From Pontibacter burrus (GTDB taxonomy: Bacteria > Bacteroidota > Bacteroidia > Cytophagales > Hymenobacteraceae): 64,000 nt of DNA. The position numbers were made by a program, and so were the translations under genes. Where the stretch lies: contig NZ_JAAGWD010000001.1 of assembly GCF_010686685.1 (NCBI RefSeq), positions 248,001 through 312,000 on the forward strand. The letters run 5' to 3'. The first letter of the stretch is position 1. The number at the start of each line of letters is the position of its first letter. Under the pieces are notes generated by a model. The model saw only the letters and a list, made by a program, of their open reading frames with translations, had not been told where the DNA came from and did not search any database. Positions 26,131 to 35,278 of this stretch are shown here, piece after piece.

Positions 26131-28230
26131 TTAGAAGAACTTAACGCGGTTATCTACAATGTTAGATTTCTCTTTGATTGCTTCGAAAGCTTTGCTCTCT
26201 TCGTTACCAGAGCGCATGTTCACCAGCTGATGCTGCACACCTGATAAGTCGGCTGCCTGAGGCGCGTTGCTAAGGGCATTAAGCTCAACAACCATCACAC
26301 CGCCATTACCTTCGAAAGGAGCAGTACGTGTGCCTGGCTTCAGTGCAAAAGCTTTACCAACTGCAACCGGCTCCAGGCCAATACCAGGTATAGTTCCGGA
26401 AGCTAATGTTACGTCTTCAGCTGATCTAACCATTGCGTCTGGGCCATAAGCCGCTGCCATCTGGTCTACTGTGCCTTTGGTCTTATTTATTTTCTCGATG
26501 ATCTGTTTTGCTTTTAGTTCGTTGCGAACTGCAGCAGTAAGCTCATCTTTCACATCCTGAACTTTTGCATAGCCTTTCTCACGTTTGCCAGTCAGAACAG
26601 CTACAACATACTCATCACCAATTTCAAATACAGGCGATACATCACCAACTTTTGTTTCGCGGTCGTAAGTCCAGCGTACCAACTCACGTGCGTTTGTCAG
26701 GCTACCGGCTACAATGTTGTTCTTGCCAATATCTTTCACATCCTGCTTCACAAGATCTTTATGCTCTGCTACTTTAGCACGGAACCCTTCCAGATTCTCG
26801 CTTGTACCAGAAATCTCATCCGCTAAAGCGTAGGCCGCATCGCGTGTAGCTTCGCTTGGTTCTGTAGATTTCTCTATAGTGGCAATTTTATAAGTGCGGT
26901 TAGTTTTAGGAGCTGTAACTCTTACAATGTGGTAGCCATATTCTGTCTCAACCAGCTCTGGCAATAAGCCCGCTGATTTGGCACCAAATACTGCTTTCTC
27001 AAAAGGAGCTACCATCTGGCCAGATTCAAACCATCCTAGGTCGCCGCCTGTAGAGGCAGTACCATCTGATCCGTACTGTCTTGCCATCTGGGCAAAATCA
27101 GCGCCTTTTTTTATCTGGTTCAGTACATCAGTAGCTTTTGCTTTGGCTTCTGCCTTAGCTTCCGGTGTATCAGCAGTTGGCTGAATTAAGATGTGGCTGG
27201 CTCTAGCGGCACTCTTATTTCCTTCTTTAACATCTACTACCTTATAAAGCGTATAAGAATCAAGTGTTGTGTAAGGGCCGAAAACTTCACCTTTATTAAG
27301 CGTTTCGTTACGAAGACGCTCTGGTAGCTGGCCCGGGTTCAGGTAAGCACCATTGAAAGGCACATCCGAGTTAGCGTTTACGAAGGCAGAATCGTTGGTT
27401 GCAGCTTCAAACTGATCTGTAATTGCCGCCATTTCTTCCTCATACAGCTTATTGTCTTCATCCGATGCCATAACAGGTATTGTTACATACTCAATGCTAC
27501 GGCCATCCTCTATTTTATAAAGCTCCTTGTTACGCTCATAAAAGTCCTTAAGCTGTGCATCTGTAACAGATATAGCAGAATCAGAAACTGTAAAGTATGG
27601 TACATACATTACCTTAACCGAAGCTGTAGAGCTTTGCGCGTTAAAGAATTTCTTTGCTTCAGCTGTTGTTACGTAAACAGATTTGCTTAACAGGTTGCTA
27701 TACTTGGTACGAACACGCTCTGTAGCAAGGCCCTGCTCAAAGTTTACCCACATTGGTCTGTCCTGCGGCGTCATGTTCTGCAGGTACTCTACAACCTGTG
27801 CCTGGCTAAACTCGCCTGTCTGCGGGTTTGTGAATGCCTGACGTACGGCAGGGTGAATGTTGTTACCCTGTACCATGTCAAACAGCTCCTCTTCCGATAC
27901 CTCTATGCCTAAACGCTCGTATTCTTTCTCTAAGGCAATTTTAAAGATCAGCTGGTTCCATGCCTGCTCACGAAGCATCGCCATTTCGTTCTCATTTGCA
28001 GAGCGTCCTGTTTGCGCTTCATAATTGGCCTTTAGTGGCTGCAGCACGTTATCAAACTCCTGGTAGTCGATTGTCTGACCAGCTATTTCACCAATCTCTG
28101 TGGCGCTGTTTCCAAGAAGTCTTGAATTTGGCCCGAGTAGGTCACCACCTACTACAAATACACCAAGCCCTATGGCAATAGCGCCTACCGCCCAACCAGA
28201 CTTCTCTCTAATCTTGTTAATTAATGCCAT
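26131..28230 (-). CDS. Membrane-anchored peptidyl-prolyl cis-trans isomerase, SurA/PpiD type
   Basis: A 699-residue periplasmic folding factor. A single N-terminal anchor (residues 12-30, WAVGAIAIGLGVFVVGGDLL) is followed by a SurA_N-like chaperone region with the NEMAMLREQAWNQLI segment. A parvulin domain at about 345-445 shows SHILIQPT, GADFAQMARQYGSDG, GGDLGWF and VETEYGYHIVRV. It is the last gene of the lptC-microprotein-CBS protein-ppiD run and is followed by a terminator. It probably helps outer membrane proteins to fold. Confidence 0.92.
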   Translation of the reverse strand: MALINKIREKSGWAVGAIAIGLGVFVVGGDLLGPNSRLLGNSATEIGEIAGQTIDYQEFDNVLQPLKANYEAQTGRSANENEMAMLREQAWNQLIFKIALEKEYERLGIEVSEEELFDMVQGNNIHPAVRQAFTNPQTGEFSQAQVVEYLQNMTPQDRPMWVNFEQGLATERVRTKYSNLLSKSVYVTTAEAKKFFNAQSSTASVKVMYVPYFTVSDSAISVTDAQLKDFYERNKELYKIEDGRSIEYVTIPVMASDEDNKLYEEEMAAITDQFEAATNDSAFVNANSDVPFNGAYLNPGQLPERLRNETLNKGEVFGPYTTLDSYTLYKVVDVKEGNKSAARASHILIQPTADTPEAKAEAKAKATDVLNQIKKGADFAQMARQYGSDGTASTGGDLGWFESGQMVAPFEKAVFGAKSAGLLPELVETEYGYHIVRVTAPKTNRTYKIATIEKSTEPSEATRDAAYALADEISGTSENLEGFRAKVAEHKDLVKQDVKDIGKNNIVAGSLTNARELVRWTYDRETKVGDVSPVFEIGDEYVVAVLTGKREKGYAKVQDVKDELTAAVRNELKAKQIIEKINKTKGTVDQMAAAYGPDAMVRSAEDVTLASGTIPGIGLEPVAVGKAFALKPGTRTAPFEGNGGVMVVELNALSNAPQAADLSGVQHQLVNMRSGNEESKAFEAIKEKSNIVDNRVKFF

Positions 28231-28306
28231 TATTTGTTTTACTTATAAAAAGGTTGTGCAAAATAAGGTTAATCGCGCTAAAATTCAAAATTTTATGCAA
28301 TTCTGT

Positions 28307-29605
28307 TTAATACTTCGGTTCTCCCTGTAAATCTGATACTTTCACCAGTCTTACAGTATTAATCCTGTTCTCGTCCATCGTCAGGATAGTGATCTGGAAC
28401 GGTGGATGTTCCACTATATCGCCAGGCGAAGGGATCTCTCCTACTTCCGAGAAAATAAAGCCGCCCAGTGTTTCGTAGTCGCCTTCCGGCAAGCCCAGGT
28501 CGTATTTATCGTTCAGGTAATCTATTTCCAGGCGTGCGCTCAGCATGTATATGCCTTTTTCAGGTGCTGCCTGCTCCAGCGTATCATCCAGGTCGTATTC
28601 GTCTTCAATCTCTCCGAAAATCTCTTCTATCACGTCCTCCACGGTGATAATACCGGCTGTGCCGCCAAACTCGTCGAGCACTACGGCCACGCTGCGGTGC
28701 TCTGCTACAAACTTTACAAACAGCTCACTGGCCAGCATACTTTCAGGCACCAAACTTACAGGTGCTAGTATATCTGTGATATTCTTCGGCTGCTTAAACA
28801 TATCAAGCTGGTGGCAGTAACCAATTATGTTGTCGATGTTATCGCGGTACACCAGTATTTTGGAATGGCCTGTCTCGATAAAGGTCTGGCGCAGCAGGTC
28901 TACCGGGTCGTTCTCTTCCACGGCTTCTATTTCGGTGCGCGGCACCATGCACTCCCTTACCTTCACATTCTTAAACTCCAGCACATTATGGAATATCTCC
29001 GGGTTCACATCAGGCGCATCTTCTTTAGTTGAGTGGTAAAGCCGGCTTTTGATGTAAGTATTCAGGTCAGTATAGCCAAAAACCGGTTTCTGGTCCTGAA
29101 ACTCTACTTTAAACAGTTTCTCGGCCACCAGTTTACTTAAGCCAACTATAGCAAATACAACCGGATAAAGCAGGTAATAAAACAGCAAAATAGGCAACGC
29201 CAGTATTTGCAGCATCCGGTTCGGATTTATTGCAAAAAGATTGCGCGGCAAGAACTCTGCTGTAAGCAAAACCAATACCGATGCCACCACGATCTGCACA
29301 AACAGTATCAGCAGGTCGTATTGCAGCTGATTTGGAAAAGTAGCATCCAGTACGTTGTGTATGACGCCCGCTATGGCAAAGCCATATAGTACCAACGCAA
29401 GCGTGTTACCTATCAGGGTAGTACCCATCAGCCGTGACGGATACTGCAGCAGGTGCCACAAGATACGCCCCGATAACACACCGTTCTTATTATTAAGCTC
29501 TATCTGCAACCTGTTAGCCGACATAAAGGCAATCTCGATGCCCGAAAAGAATGCGGACAACAACAGGCCTGTTACTAAAAGTATTATCTGATCGGGTTCT
29601 ATCAT
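28307..29605 (-). CDS. Hemolysin/CorC-type membrane protein with CBS pair (GldE-like)
   Basis: A 432-residue protein with an N-terminal CNNM/DUF21 membrane domain (four hydrophobic segments in 1-160, SAFFSGIEIAFMSANRL near 20). Two CBS domains (about 210-340, VRECMVPRTEIEAV and GTAGIITVEDVIEEIFGEI) and a C-terminal CorC_HlyC domain (YETLGGFIFSEVGEIPSPGD) follow. In Bacteroidota such proteins include the gliding-motility factor GldE, but no other gld gene is here, so a general ion-transport role is as likely. It lies 15 bases after the 58-residue microprotein. Confidence 0.87.
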   Translation of the reverse strand: MIEPDQIILLVTGLLLSAFFSGIEIAFMSANRLQIELNNKNGVLSGRILWHLLQYPSRLMGTTLIGNTLALVLYGFAIAGVIHNVLDATFPNQLQYDLLILFVQIVVASVLVLLTAEFLPRNLFAINPNRMLQILALPILLFYYLLYPVVFAIVGLSKLVAEKLFKVEFQDQKPVFGYTDLNTYIKSRLYHSTKEDAPDVNPEIFHNVLEFKNVKVRECMVPRTEIEAVEENDPVDLLRQTFIETGHSKILVYRDNIDNIIGYCHQLDMFKQPKNITDILAPVSLVPESMLASELFVKFVAEHRSVAVVLDEFGGTAGIITVEDVIEEIFGEIEDEYDLDDTLEQAAPEKGIYMLSARLEIDYLNDKYDLGLPEGDYETLGGFIFSEVGEIPSPGDIVEHPPFQITILTMDENRINTVRLVKVSDLQGEPKY

Positions 29606-29620
29606 AATAACGTTACACCA

Positions 29621-29797
29621 CTACTTGGGGCCGCTCTTTCTTTTCAGGTAACTGTATAAAATATACAGCCCCAGCGAAATCATAAAAATCCAGTAGTTGG
29701 CAGCAATATCTTTTTCCTCAATGCTCCTGTGCGCGCCTATAACCATCGCAACAAAAGCCAATGATAATAAAATGGTATTTAAAAGCTTTTGGTTCAT
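29621..29797 (-). CDS. 58-residue membrane microprotein between lptC and the CBS protein
   Basis: A small open frame, beginning MNQKLLNTILLSLAFVAMVI and ending KRKSGPK, with two hydrophobic segments (about 4-20 and 35-50) joined by a charged loop HRSIEEKDIAANYW. Its ATG overlaps the lptC stop codon by one base (TAATG), and the next gene follows after 15 bases, so it is almost certainly translated as part of this operon. Function unknown; a helper of LPS export or of the CBS transporter is conjecture. Confidence 0.8.
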   Translation of the reverse strand: MNQKLLNTILLSLAFVAMVIGAHRSIEEKDIAANYWIFMISLGLYILYSYLKRKSGPK

Positions 29798-30336
29798 TAC
29801 TCTTCCAGGTCAAACATACCTGTTATTTTTTGTATCGTATAGTTCTCAAAACTTTGGTCAGAGCGCAGGCCATGCCCGGTTATTACCCGCGTTGGGGTAG
29901 TGATCTTCACAAACTTATCTGTATATATTGTACCGCGCCTACGATCCCAGTATAGTTCTTCCGTTTCCAGAATTTCGTTTTTCAGGATATTATGGACTTT
30001 TACATCGCCCTGTGCAAAGTATATCTCCTTGCCTTTATCCTGACGGCCAAAGTTGGCGCGCATTGTTGAGGTAACTTTACCGGGTGTTTGCATAAACTCC
30101 ACATAAAAGCCCTTCGGAAACACGCCATCCCCGTTCTCAAATTCCTGCTGTACAGGGGCCTTCATCCGGATCATCAGCTTGGCCGAATCGCTGTACAAGG
30201 TAAATACGTCTTTGTTCTCCATTACCGGACCTGTGTACTTTACTTCCTTGTCGGGATCTTTCAGATCTTCGCGGCAACCTATACCTGTTATAGCCAGTGT
30301 CAGCAGTAGTATATATTTCCAGCGGTTTAGCTTCAT
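29797..30336 (-). CDS. lptC: LPS export protein LptC
   Basis: A 179-residue lipoprotein version of LptC, the periplasmic link that receives LPS from LptB/F/G. I chose the ATG at 30336 because it gives a normal signal with lipobox GIGC (Cys21); an in-frame ATG 54 bases upstream adds only a non-hydrophobic leader. The beta-jellyroll LptC segments MRMKAPVQQEFENGDGVFPK and ETEELYWDRRRGTIYTDKFV, then RVITGHGLRSD, are clear. The stop overlaps the start of the microprotein gene. Confidence 0.9.
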   Translation of the reverse strand: MKLNRWKYILLLTLAITGIGCREDLKDPDKEVKYTGPVMENKDVFTLYSDSAKLMIRMKAPVQQEFENGDGVFPKGFYVEFMQTPGKVTSTMRANFGRQDKGKEIYFAQGDVKVHNILKNEILETEELYWDRRRGTIYTDKFVKITTPTRVITGHGLRSDQSFENYTIQKITGMFDLEE

Positions 30337-30421
30337 TATCCGGTTAGTGGTTTTGGTGAAGTTAGCAAATTTTGTGCGAATCCTGTACACCCGTATAGTT
30401 TACTGCCTTTTATAACGTAAG

Positions 30422-30446
30422 AAAGGCCGCTTTGCAACGGCCTTTT
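30422..30446 (-). terminator. Terminator after the outer membrane protein gene
   Basis: AAAGGCCG, a short loop and CGGCCTTTT. It lies downstream of the minus-strand outer membrane gene and so separates it from lptC. Confidence 0.8.
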
Positions 30447-30471
30447 ATTTAACTCTATTCAGCGCTATAGT

Positions 30472-31770
30472 TTATTCTATTCTGCGTTTGATGAACCAGC
30501 GGCTGTTGATGCTTACGCCTATGTTAAACTGGAAGTAATTCTCCTGAACCAAGCCATTGTCGGTTGTGCCTCTGATACCGTAGCCGAACGATGTATTCAG
30601 CAGGTACAGATCGTACATTGTAGAGCGGCCTATTGGCAATGTAGCTCCAAAAGTAACACCTCTGTCTTTTATCTGCTCACCGTTAACTTCAACTGGGGTA
30701 GTACCATAATACAGACCTCCACGATAAGTTATACGCTCGAAGTAATTACCCACTGAATTGGCATTCGGCGTGTATTCAGCACCTAAGCTGGCACGATAGT
30801 TATCTACAAGTTCCTGTTTGTTGTCAAAGTTTCTGAAGTTTGACCACTGTTGTGCGTGGTAGTCTGCGGCAACAGTAAAGTTGGAGCCATTATCGAGGCT
30901 GATACCTGCCGTGAAACTTGTCGGGATTGTTGCTATGCCTGTTGCGGAGCTGGCATAAAGGCTGTCCTGCAAAACGCTTCCGAAAGTTGTGCGGCGCTCA
31001 TAAGCAGCATCACGATCGGCATCTATATCTGTTTTAAGGCTGTAAACAGCACCTGCACCAAAGTATAGTTTGTCGGTGATCTTGCCGCGGTAGTTTGCTC
31101 CTGCTTTAAACAGCAAGCCATTGTATTGGGTCTTCTCGCTGTATGCTACCTGCTCGTTGGTAAAAGCCGTTGAGTCTGAGAAGCTGCCATCAAGCACAGA
31201 TGTTATAGATTCTTTGGTAATATTACCAAACAGATACGAGGCGCTTGCCCCTATGGTTAAGCCTTTCGTAATTCGGAAACCATGACCAAAGTATAGTTCA
31301 GAGATACCGCCTTCGCCTTTGTACTCCTGCGTGAATGTCACATTTTCGGATACTCTGTTTCTGGAGATTACATCGTAAGATACGTCCGAATAAGGGCGCA
31401 GGCTCAGAGCTGCCGTCCAGCGCTGGGATGAGATTGGTATTGCCAACGACACTGAAGCCAGGTTTGCTGTTCCGTCGGTCTGCGACTGATTTGTGTTTTT
31501 CAGCGTTTTCAGTTGGCTGGATAGCCCCAGTTCAAAAGCAGTAATACCGTTATAATAGAGCAATGCCGGGTTAGCCGTATTTATCTGAAACACGTTTGCA
31601 GCACCCACACCTGTATTTGCCATACCTGCATTCCGGATATTGCCTGTGTTATAGTTGTACTCGCCTAAACCGTAGCGTGAATATGGAGCATTACCGATGT
31701 TCTGTGCCTGTGCACTATACGAGAAGCATAGGACAGCAGCGCAAACCAGACCGCGAAGAGTTTTATACAT
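30472..31770 (-). CDS. Outer membrane beta-barrel protein, FadL/PorV-like
   Basis: A 432-residue protein with a signal peptide ending SAQAQ, then NIGNAPYSRYGLGEYNY and many alternating amphipathic strands (GLTIGASASYLFGNI, LLFKAGANYRGKI, NFTVAADYHAQQW), ending in a charged tail. The asparagine/glycine-rich start and the strand pattern fit FadL/OmpP1-type barrels of Bacteroidota. It starts 8 bases inside coaX, so it is probably co-translated. The transported molecule is unknown. Confidence 0.82.
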   Translation of the reverse strand: MYKTLRGLVCAAVLCFSYSAQAQNIGNAPYSRYGLGEYNYNTGNIRNAGMANTGVGAANVFQINTANPALLYYNGITAFELGLSSQLKTLKNTNQSQTDGTANLASVSLAIPISSQRWTAALSLRPYSDVSYDVISRNRVSENVTFTQEYKGEGGISELYFGHGFRITKGLTIGASASYLFGNITKESITSVLDGSFSDSTAFTNEQVAYSEKTQYNGLLFKAGANYRGKITDKLYFGAGAVYSLKTDIDADRDAAYERRTTFGSVLQDSLYASSATGIATIPTSFTAGISLDNGSNFTVAADYHAQQWSNFRNFDNKQELVDNYRASLGAEYTPNANSVGNYFERITYRGGLYYGTTPVEVNGEQIKDRGVTFGATLPIGRSTMYDLYLLNTSFGYGIRGTTDNGLVQENYFQFNIGVSINSRWFIKRRIE

Positions 31771-32482
31771 TATGAATCAAAATTCTGTGAAGCCCGATTA
31801 AGACTAATTCAGGAATTACAAAGATGCGTCCTTTTAATTTACTTTCAAAAAATCCTGCGTCGCCACCACAAAGTATAACAGTTAAATCCGGTGCTTTTTT
31901 GGTGTAAGCTTGTATAAAACCGTTAAGTTCGGCTATAGTACCCGCCAAAACGCCGCTCAGAATAGACTCTTGCGTAGTCTGCCCTGTTAGTGGAAAATCA
32001 TCCGGAATTTGGTCTATTAACGGCAGGCGCTCAGTAAAAGTATGCAGCGCCTTAAATTTCATTCTTAAACCTGGTGCAATTCCGCCGCCATAATATTTGC
32101 CATCTGCACTTACAAAATCATGGGTAATGCAGGTGCCCGCATCAAACACAAGGCAGTTTTGCCCCGGGAAAAAATAGTTTGCCCCTACAACTGCTGCAAT
32201 TCTGTCGGCCCCTAATGTCTGGGGTGTTTGGTAGTGGTTTAAAACAGGCAAGGCTGTCTGCCCCGATAACATTACTGTTTTACCGGTTACAGACAGCCTT
32301 GAACTATAGTTTGCAGCATCGGCAGCTACGCTGGCAACTATGGCATGCGCAAAAGTACAGTTTGTTATTTCTTCCGAAATGTTATTTACCCCCTGGAAAT
32401 AGCCTTGCTTTATAAGCTTATCGCCTTCAAAAATACCGTACTTGGTGCCAGTGTTGCCTACGTCAACCGCAATGCTCTGCAT
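31763..32482 (-). CDS. coaX: Type III pantothenate kinase
   Basis: A 239-residue ASKHA-fold kinase for the first step of CoA synthesis. It shows the phosphate motif DVGNTGTKYGIF at the start, LGADRIAAVVGANYFFPGQN and the DAGTCITHDFV motif with GGGIAPGLRM. The type III enzyme replaces CoaA. With panC and panD elsewhere in the window it covers pantothenate supply and use. It starts 6 bases after the pseudouridine synthase stop. Confidence 0.95.
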   Translation of the reverse strand: MQSIAVDVGNTGTKYGIFEGDKLIKQGYFQGVNNISEEITNCTFAHAIVASVAADAANYSSRLSVTGKTVMLSGQTALPVLNHYQTPQTLGADRIAAVVGANYFFPGQNCLVFDAGTCITHDFVSADGKYYGGGIAPGLRMKFKALHTFTERLPLIDQIPDDFPLTGQTTQESILSGVLAGTIAELNGFIQAYTKKAPDLTVILCGGDAGFFESKLKGRIFVIPELVLIGLHRILIHNV

Positions 32483-32488
32483 AGGTTC

Positions 32489-34240
32489 TTACATAAAGTA
32501 TTTCAGACGGATAAGCTCTTTCTCAGTAAGATAACGCCAGTTGCCGCGTGGCAGATCCTTTTTGGTAAGGCCTGCATACTGCACTCTGTCCAGCGATACA
32601 ACTTCGTAACCCAGGTGCTCAAAAATGCGGCGCACAATACGGTTACGGCCAATGTGTATCTCCAGGCCCAGGAACTTGCCTGTATCGCCTATTAATGCCA
32701 CGTCATCCACTTCCGCTTTGCCATCTTCCAACTCTACGCCTTCTGCCACTTTCAGGAAGTCGTCTTTCGTGATCTGCTTATCCAGCTCTACCTGGTAAAT
32801 TTTCTTCACGCCGTTTGATGGATGCGTCAGTTTCTGAGCCAGTTCGCCATCGTTCGTAAACAACAACAAACCAGTTGTATTTCTATCCAGGCGGCCAACC
32901 GGGAAGATGCGCTCGTTAGATGCTTTCTCTACCAGGCTCATCACTGTTTTGCGGCCTTCCGGATCGTCTGTCGTAGTAAGAAAATCCTTTGGCTTGTTCA
33001 GCAGCACGTATACCAGTTTCTCGCGGTTCAGGATCTTTTTGCCATACTGCACGGTGTCTTCCGGACGAACTTTGAAGCCCATTTCGGTTACTACCTGGCC
33101 ATTTACTTTTATCTCGCCCGATTCGATCAGGGTATCTGCTTCGCGGCGTGAACAGATGCCGGCGTTCGCAATAAAGCGGTTCAGGCGGATTGTGCCGTCG
33201 CTCTCTTCTTTGCGGTTGCTTTTCTTGATGCGCGGGTTGTTCTCGTAGCGCTTGGTGTTATAGTTTGGCGTTTCCGGCTCGCCCAGTTCCTCACGGTTAG
33301 AGAAGCTCGTTTTGCGGTCTCTGTTTCCGAATTTACCTCCACGCTCAGACTTAAAATTTCTCTTTTCACCATCAAAGCTGCGCTCTTCTCTTCTGAAAGG
33401 CCTTTCTTCGCGGTTATCTCTTCTGTCTGATTTAAATGAGCGACGCTCGCCACCTTCGTTTCTGTCCGAACTATAGTTTCGGCGTTCGCCACGGTCTTCG
33501 CGGTTAAAGCTGCGTTTTTCGCCACGTTCTTCTCTGTTGAACGGCTTGCGATCGTCGCGGTCGTTTCTGAAAGAGCGCTTTTCTTCGCCGCCTTCTTCTT
33601 TTGGAGCACGACGGTCATCACGTCTGTCGGAGCTATGGTTGCGGCGGTCATCTCTTTCGGTGCGGTCACCAAACGATCTGCGTTCGCCACCTTCTCTTCT
33701 ATCGTTAAATGATCTGCGCTCTCCACGCTCAGAGTTAAATGAGCGACGTTCTTCGCGGTTATAGTTGCGCTCTTCGCCTTCTTCACGACGTGGTTTAAAG
33801 CTGCTACGCTCCTCACGGTCTTCGTTTCCGCGCTTAAAGCTGAATCTTTTTACTTCACCACCTTCGTTACCGTCTTCTCTGTTAAAAGAACGACGTTCAC
33901 TATCACGACCAAAAGAACGGCCCTCACCATTTCTTCTGTCATTGTTAAAAGATTTGCGCGCACCGCCTTCACGGTTAAAGCTGCGTCTTTCACCACGGTC
34001 TTCGCGGTTAAAATCACGTCTTTCGCCACCTTCACGGCGCTCTGTAAATGATCTTCTTTCGCCTTCTTCACCTCGCTCACCTCTAAAAGAGCGACGGTCT
34101 GTATCTTCGTATTTATCTCTTCTGTTAAAAATCTTTTTCTCGCCATGGTCGTTGCGTGGGCGGTCAGACGAGAATCGGTTATTCTCTCTTCTTCCTGCTC
34201 CGGCATTGCCGCGCGCAGGTCTTTCGTTATCTCTTGCCAT
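32489..34240 (-). CDS. rRNA pseudouridine synthase (RsuA/RluB type) with a long disordered N-terminal extension
   Basis: A 583-residue protein. The last 235 residues are a normal RsuA-family enzyme: an S4 RNA-binding domain (IRLNRFIANAGICSRREADT) and the catalytic GRLDRNTTGLLLFTNDG with the active aspartate. The first 345 residues are low-complexity, rich in Arg, Glu, Asp, Gly, Ser, Phe and Asn, with about eight copies of RRSF in units like GERRSFNRED. Such tails are seen on this enzyme in Bacteroidota and are probably RNA-binding or condensate-forming (inference). It lies between scpB and coaX. Confidence 0.9.
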   Translation of the reverse strand: MARDNERPARGNAGAGRRENNRFSSDRPRNDHGEKKIFNRRDKYEDTDRRSFRGERGEEGERRSFTERREGGERRDFNREDRGERRSFNREGGARKSFNNDRRNGEGRSFGRDSERRSFNREDGNEGGEVKRFSFKRGNEDREERSSFKPRREEGEERNYNREERRSFNSERGERRSFNDRREGGERRSFGDRTERDDRRNHSSDRRDDRRAPKEEGGEEKRSFRNDRDDRKPFNREERGEKRSFNREDRGERRNYSSDRNEGGERRSFKSDRRDNREERPFRREERSFDGEKRNFKSERGGKFGNRDRKTSFSNREELGEPETPNYNTKRYENNPRIKKSNRKEESDGTIRLNRFIANAGICSRREADTLIESGEIKVNGQVVTEMGFKVRPEDTVQYGKKILNREKLVYVLLNKPKDFLTTTDDPEGRKTVMSLVEKASNERIFPVGRLDRNTTGLLLFTNDGELAQKLTHPSNGVKKIYQVELDKQITKDDFLKVAEGVELEDGKAEVDDVALIGDTGKFLGLEIHIGRNRIVRRIFEHLGYEVVSLDRVQYAGLTKKDLPRGNWRYLTEKELIRLKYFM

Positions 34241-34314
34241 TGTTAATTTCTTTTGATGCAGTATCGCTACTGTACCTTATATGCAGTAAAATTGATTGTT
34301 CGTTGTGTTGGTCG

Positions 34315-34875
34315 CTAATCTGCAACTTCGCCAATTACGTTTTCTTCAGTGGCAAAGTCTTTCAGCTGTGGGAGGTCTTTTATGTGGTTGATACCAAAGT
34401 AATCCATAAACTTTTGTGAAGTACCGTAAAGCACCGGTCTTCCGATGGTATCAGCTTTTCCTTTAATCTCAATGAGGTCTTTTTCCAGTAATTTCTGGAC
34501 GGCATAATCGCAGCCAACACCGCGTATCTGCTCCAGGGCACTGCGGGTAATGGGCTGCTTATAGGCAATAATTGCCAGCGTCTCGAGTGCAGACGCTGAC
34601 AATTTTTTCTTTGATTTCTGTTTCAGGTAAACGCTTACTGTTTCCTGGTATTCCGGCTTCGTCAGAAACTGGTAACCACCCCCGATCGCGTAGATCTGAA
34701 AGGCAAAACCAGCATCGTTCAGTTGCTCGTTTATAGCTTCTATACTTTCCAGCACATCGCTTACCAGCACTTCCATCTGCAGCGCTTCCGTTAAGCAACG
34801 CTGTATTTCCTCTATGCTGATAGGAGATTGGGCACAAAAAACCAGTGCCTGTATATGGTGCTGCAGAATATTCAA
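34315..34875 (-). CDS. scpB: Segregation and condensation protein B
   Basis: A 186-residue kleisin-partner protein of the SMC-ScpA-ScpB complex, with two winged-helix domains. Visible signs are SASALETLAIIAYKQPITRS, EQIRGVGCDYAVQKLLEKDL and RPVLYGTSQKFMDYFGI. scpA is not in the window. It lies 13 bases after the DksA-like gene and 74 before the pseudouridine synthase, a pairing common in bacteria. Confidence 0.94.
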   Translation of the reverse strand: MNILQHHIQALVFCAQSPISIEEIQRCLTEALQMEVLVSDVLESIEAINEQLNDAGFAFQIYAIGGGYQFLTKPEYQETVSVYLKQKSKKKLSASALETLAIIAYKQPITRSALEQIRGVGCDYAVQKLLEKDLIEIKGKADTIGRPVLYGTSQKFMDYFGINHIKDLPQLKDFATEENVIGEVAD

Positions 34876-34888
34876 GGGAGTAAAAGTA

Positions 34889-35278
34889 CTAGTCGTTACG
34901 CTGTAGTTTAGCTTCTATAGTATGCTGTGTATGCGGCACAGCGCGCAGTCTTTCTTTAGGTATAAGCTTACCTGTAACGATGCAAACGCCATAAGTACCG
35001 TTTTTAATACGGATAAGCGCATTCTCCAGCTGCTGGATGAACTTCATCTGACGGGAAGCCAACTGGTTCAAGCTTTCTTTTTCTGCTGTATCGGCTCCAT
35101 CTTCCAGTACTTTTGTTGGAGATGCCGTGTTATCAGTACCAGTATCGTTGCGGCGGCTAAGGGTTTCCTTAATAAACGCTACTTCCTTTTTAGCATTTGT
35201 CAGCTTTTCGTTAATAATGCCTTCAAACTCCATCAGCTCTTCTCTGGAATAGCGCTGTCTTTCTTCGTTCGTATTCAT
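34889..35278 (-). CDS. TraR/DksA family protein lacking the zinc-finger cysteines
   Basis: A 129-residue protein with an N-terminal coiled coil (SREELMEFEGIINEKLTNAK), the acidic-tip segment NTASPTKVLEDGAD and a C-terminal DksA-like part with YGVCIVTGKLIPKERLRAVP. Only one of the four zinc-binding cysteines of classical DksA is present, so it probably folds without zinc. It should bind the RNA polymerase secondary channel. It is first in the scpB-pseudouridine synthase-coaX run. Confidence 0.88.
   Translation of the reverse strand: MNTNEERQRYSREELMEFEGIINEKLTNAKKEVAFIKETLSRRNDTGTDNTASPTKVLEDGADTAEKESLNQLASRQMKFIQQLENALIRIKNGTYGVCIVTGKLIPKERLRAVPHTQHTIEAKLQRND

Noticed and set aside
30337..30390. 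18-residue upstream extension of LptC
   Set aside because: It would bury the signal peptide and lipobox; the ATG at 30336 gives a normal lipoprotein start.
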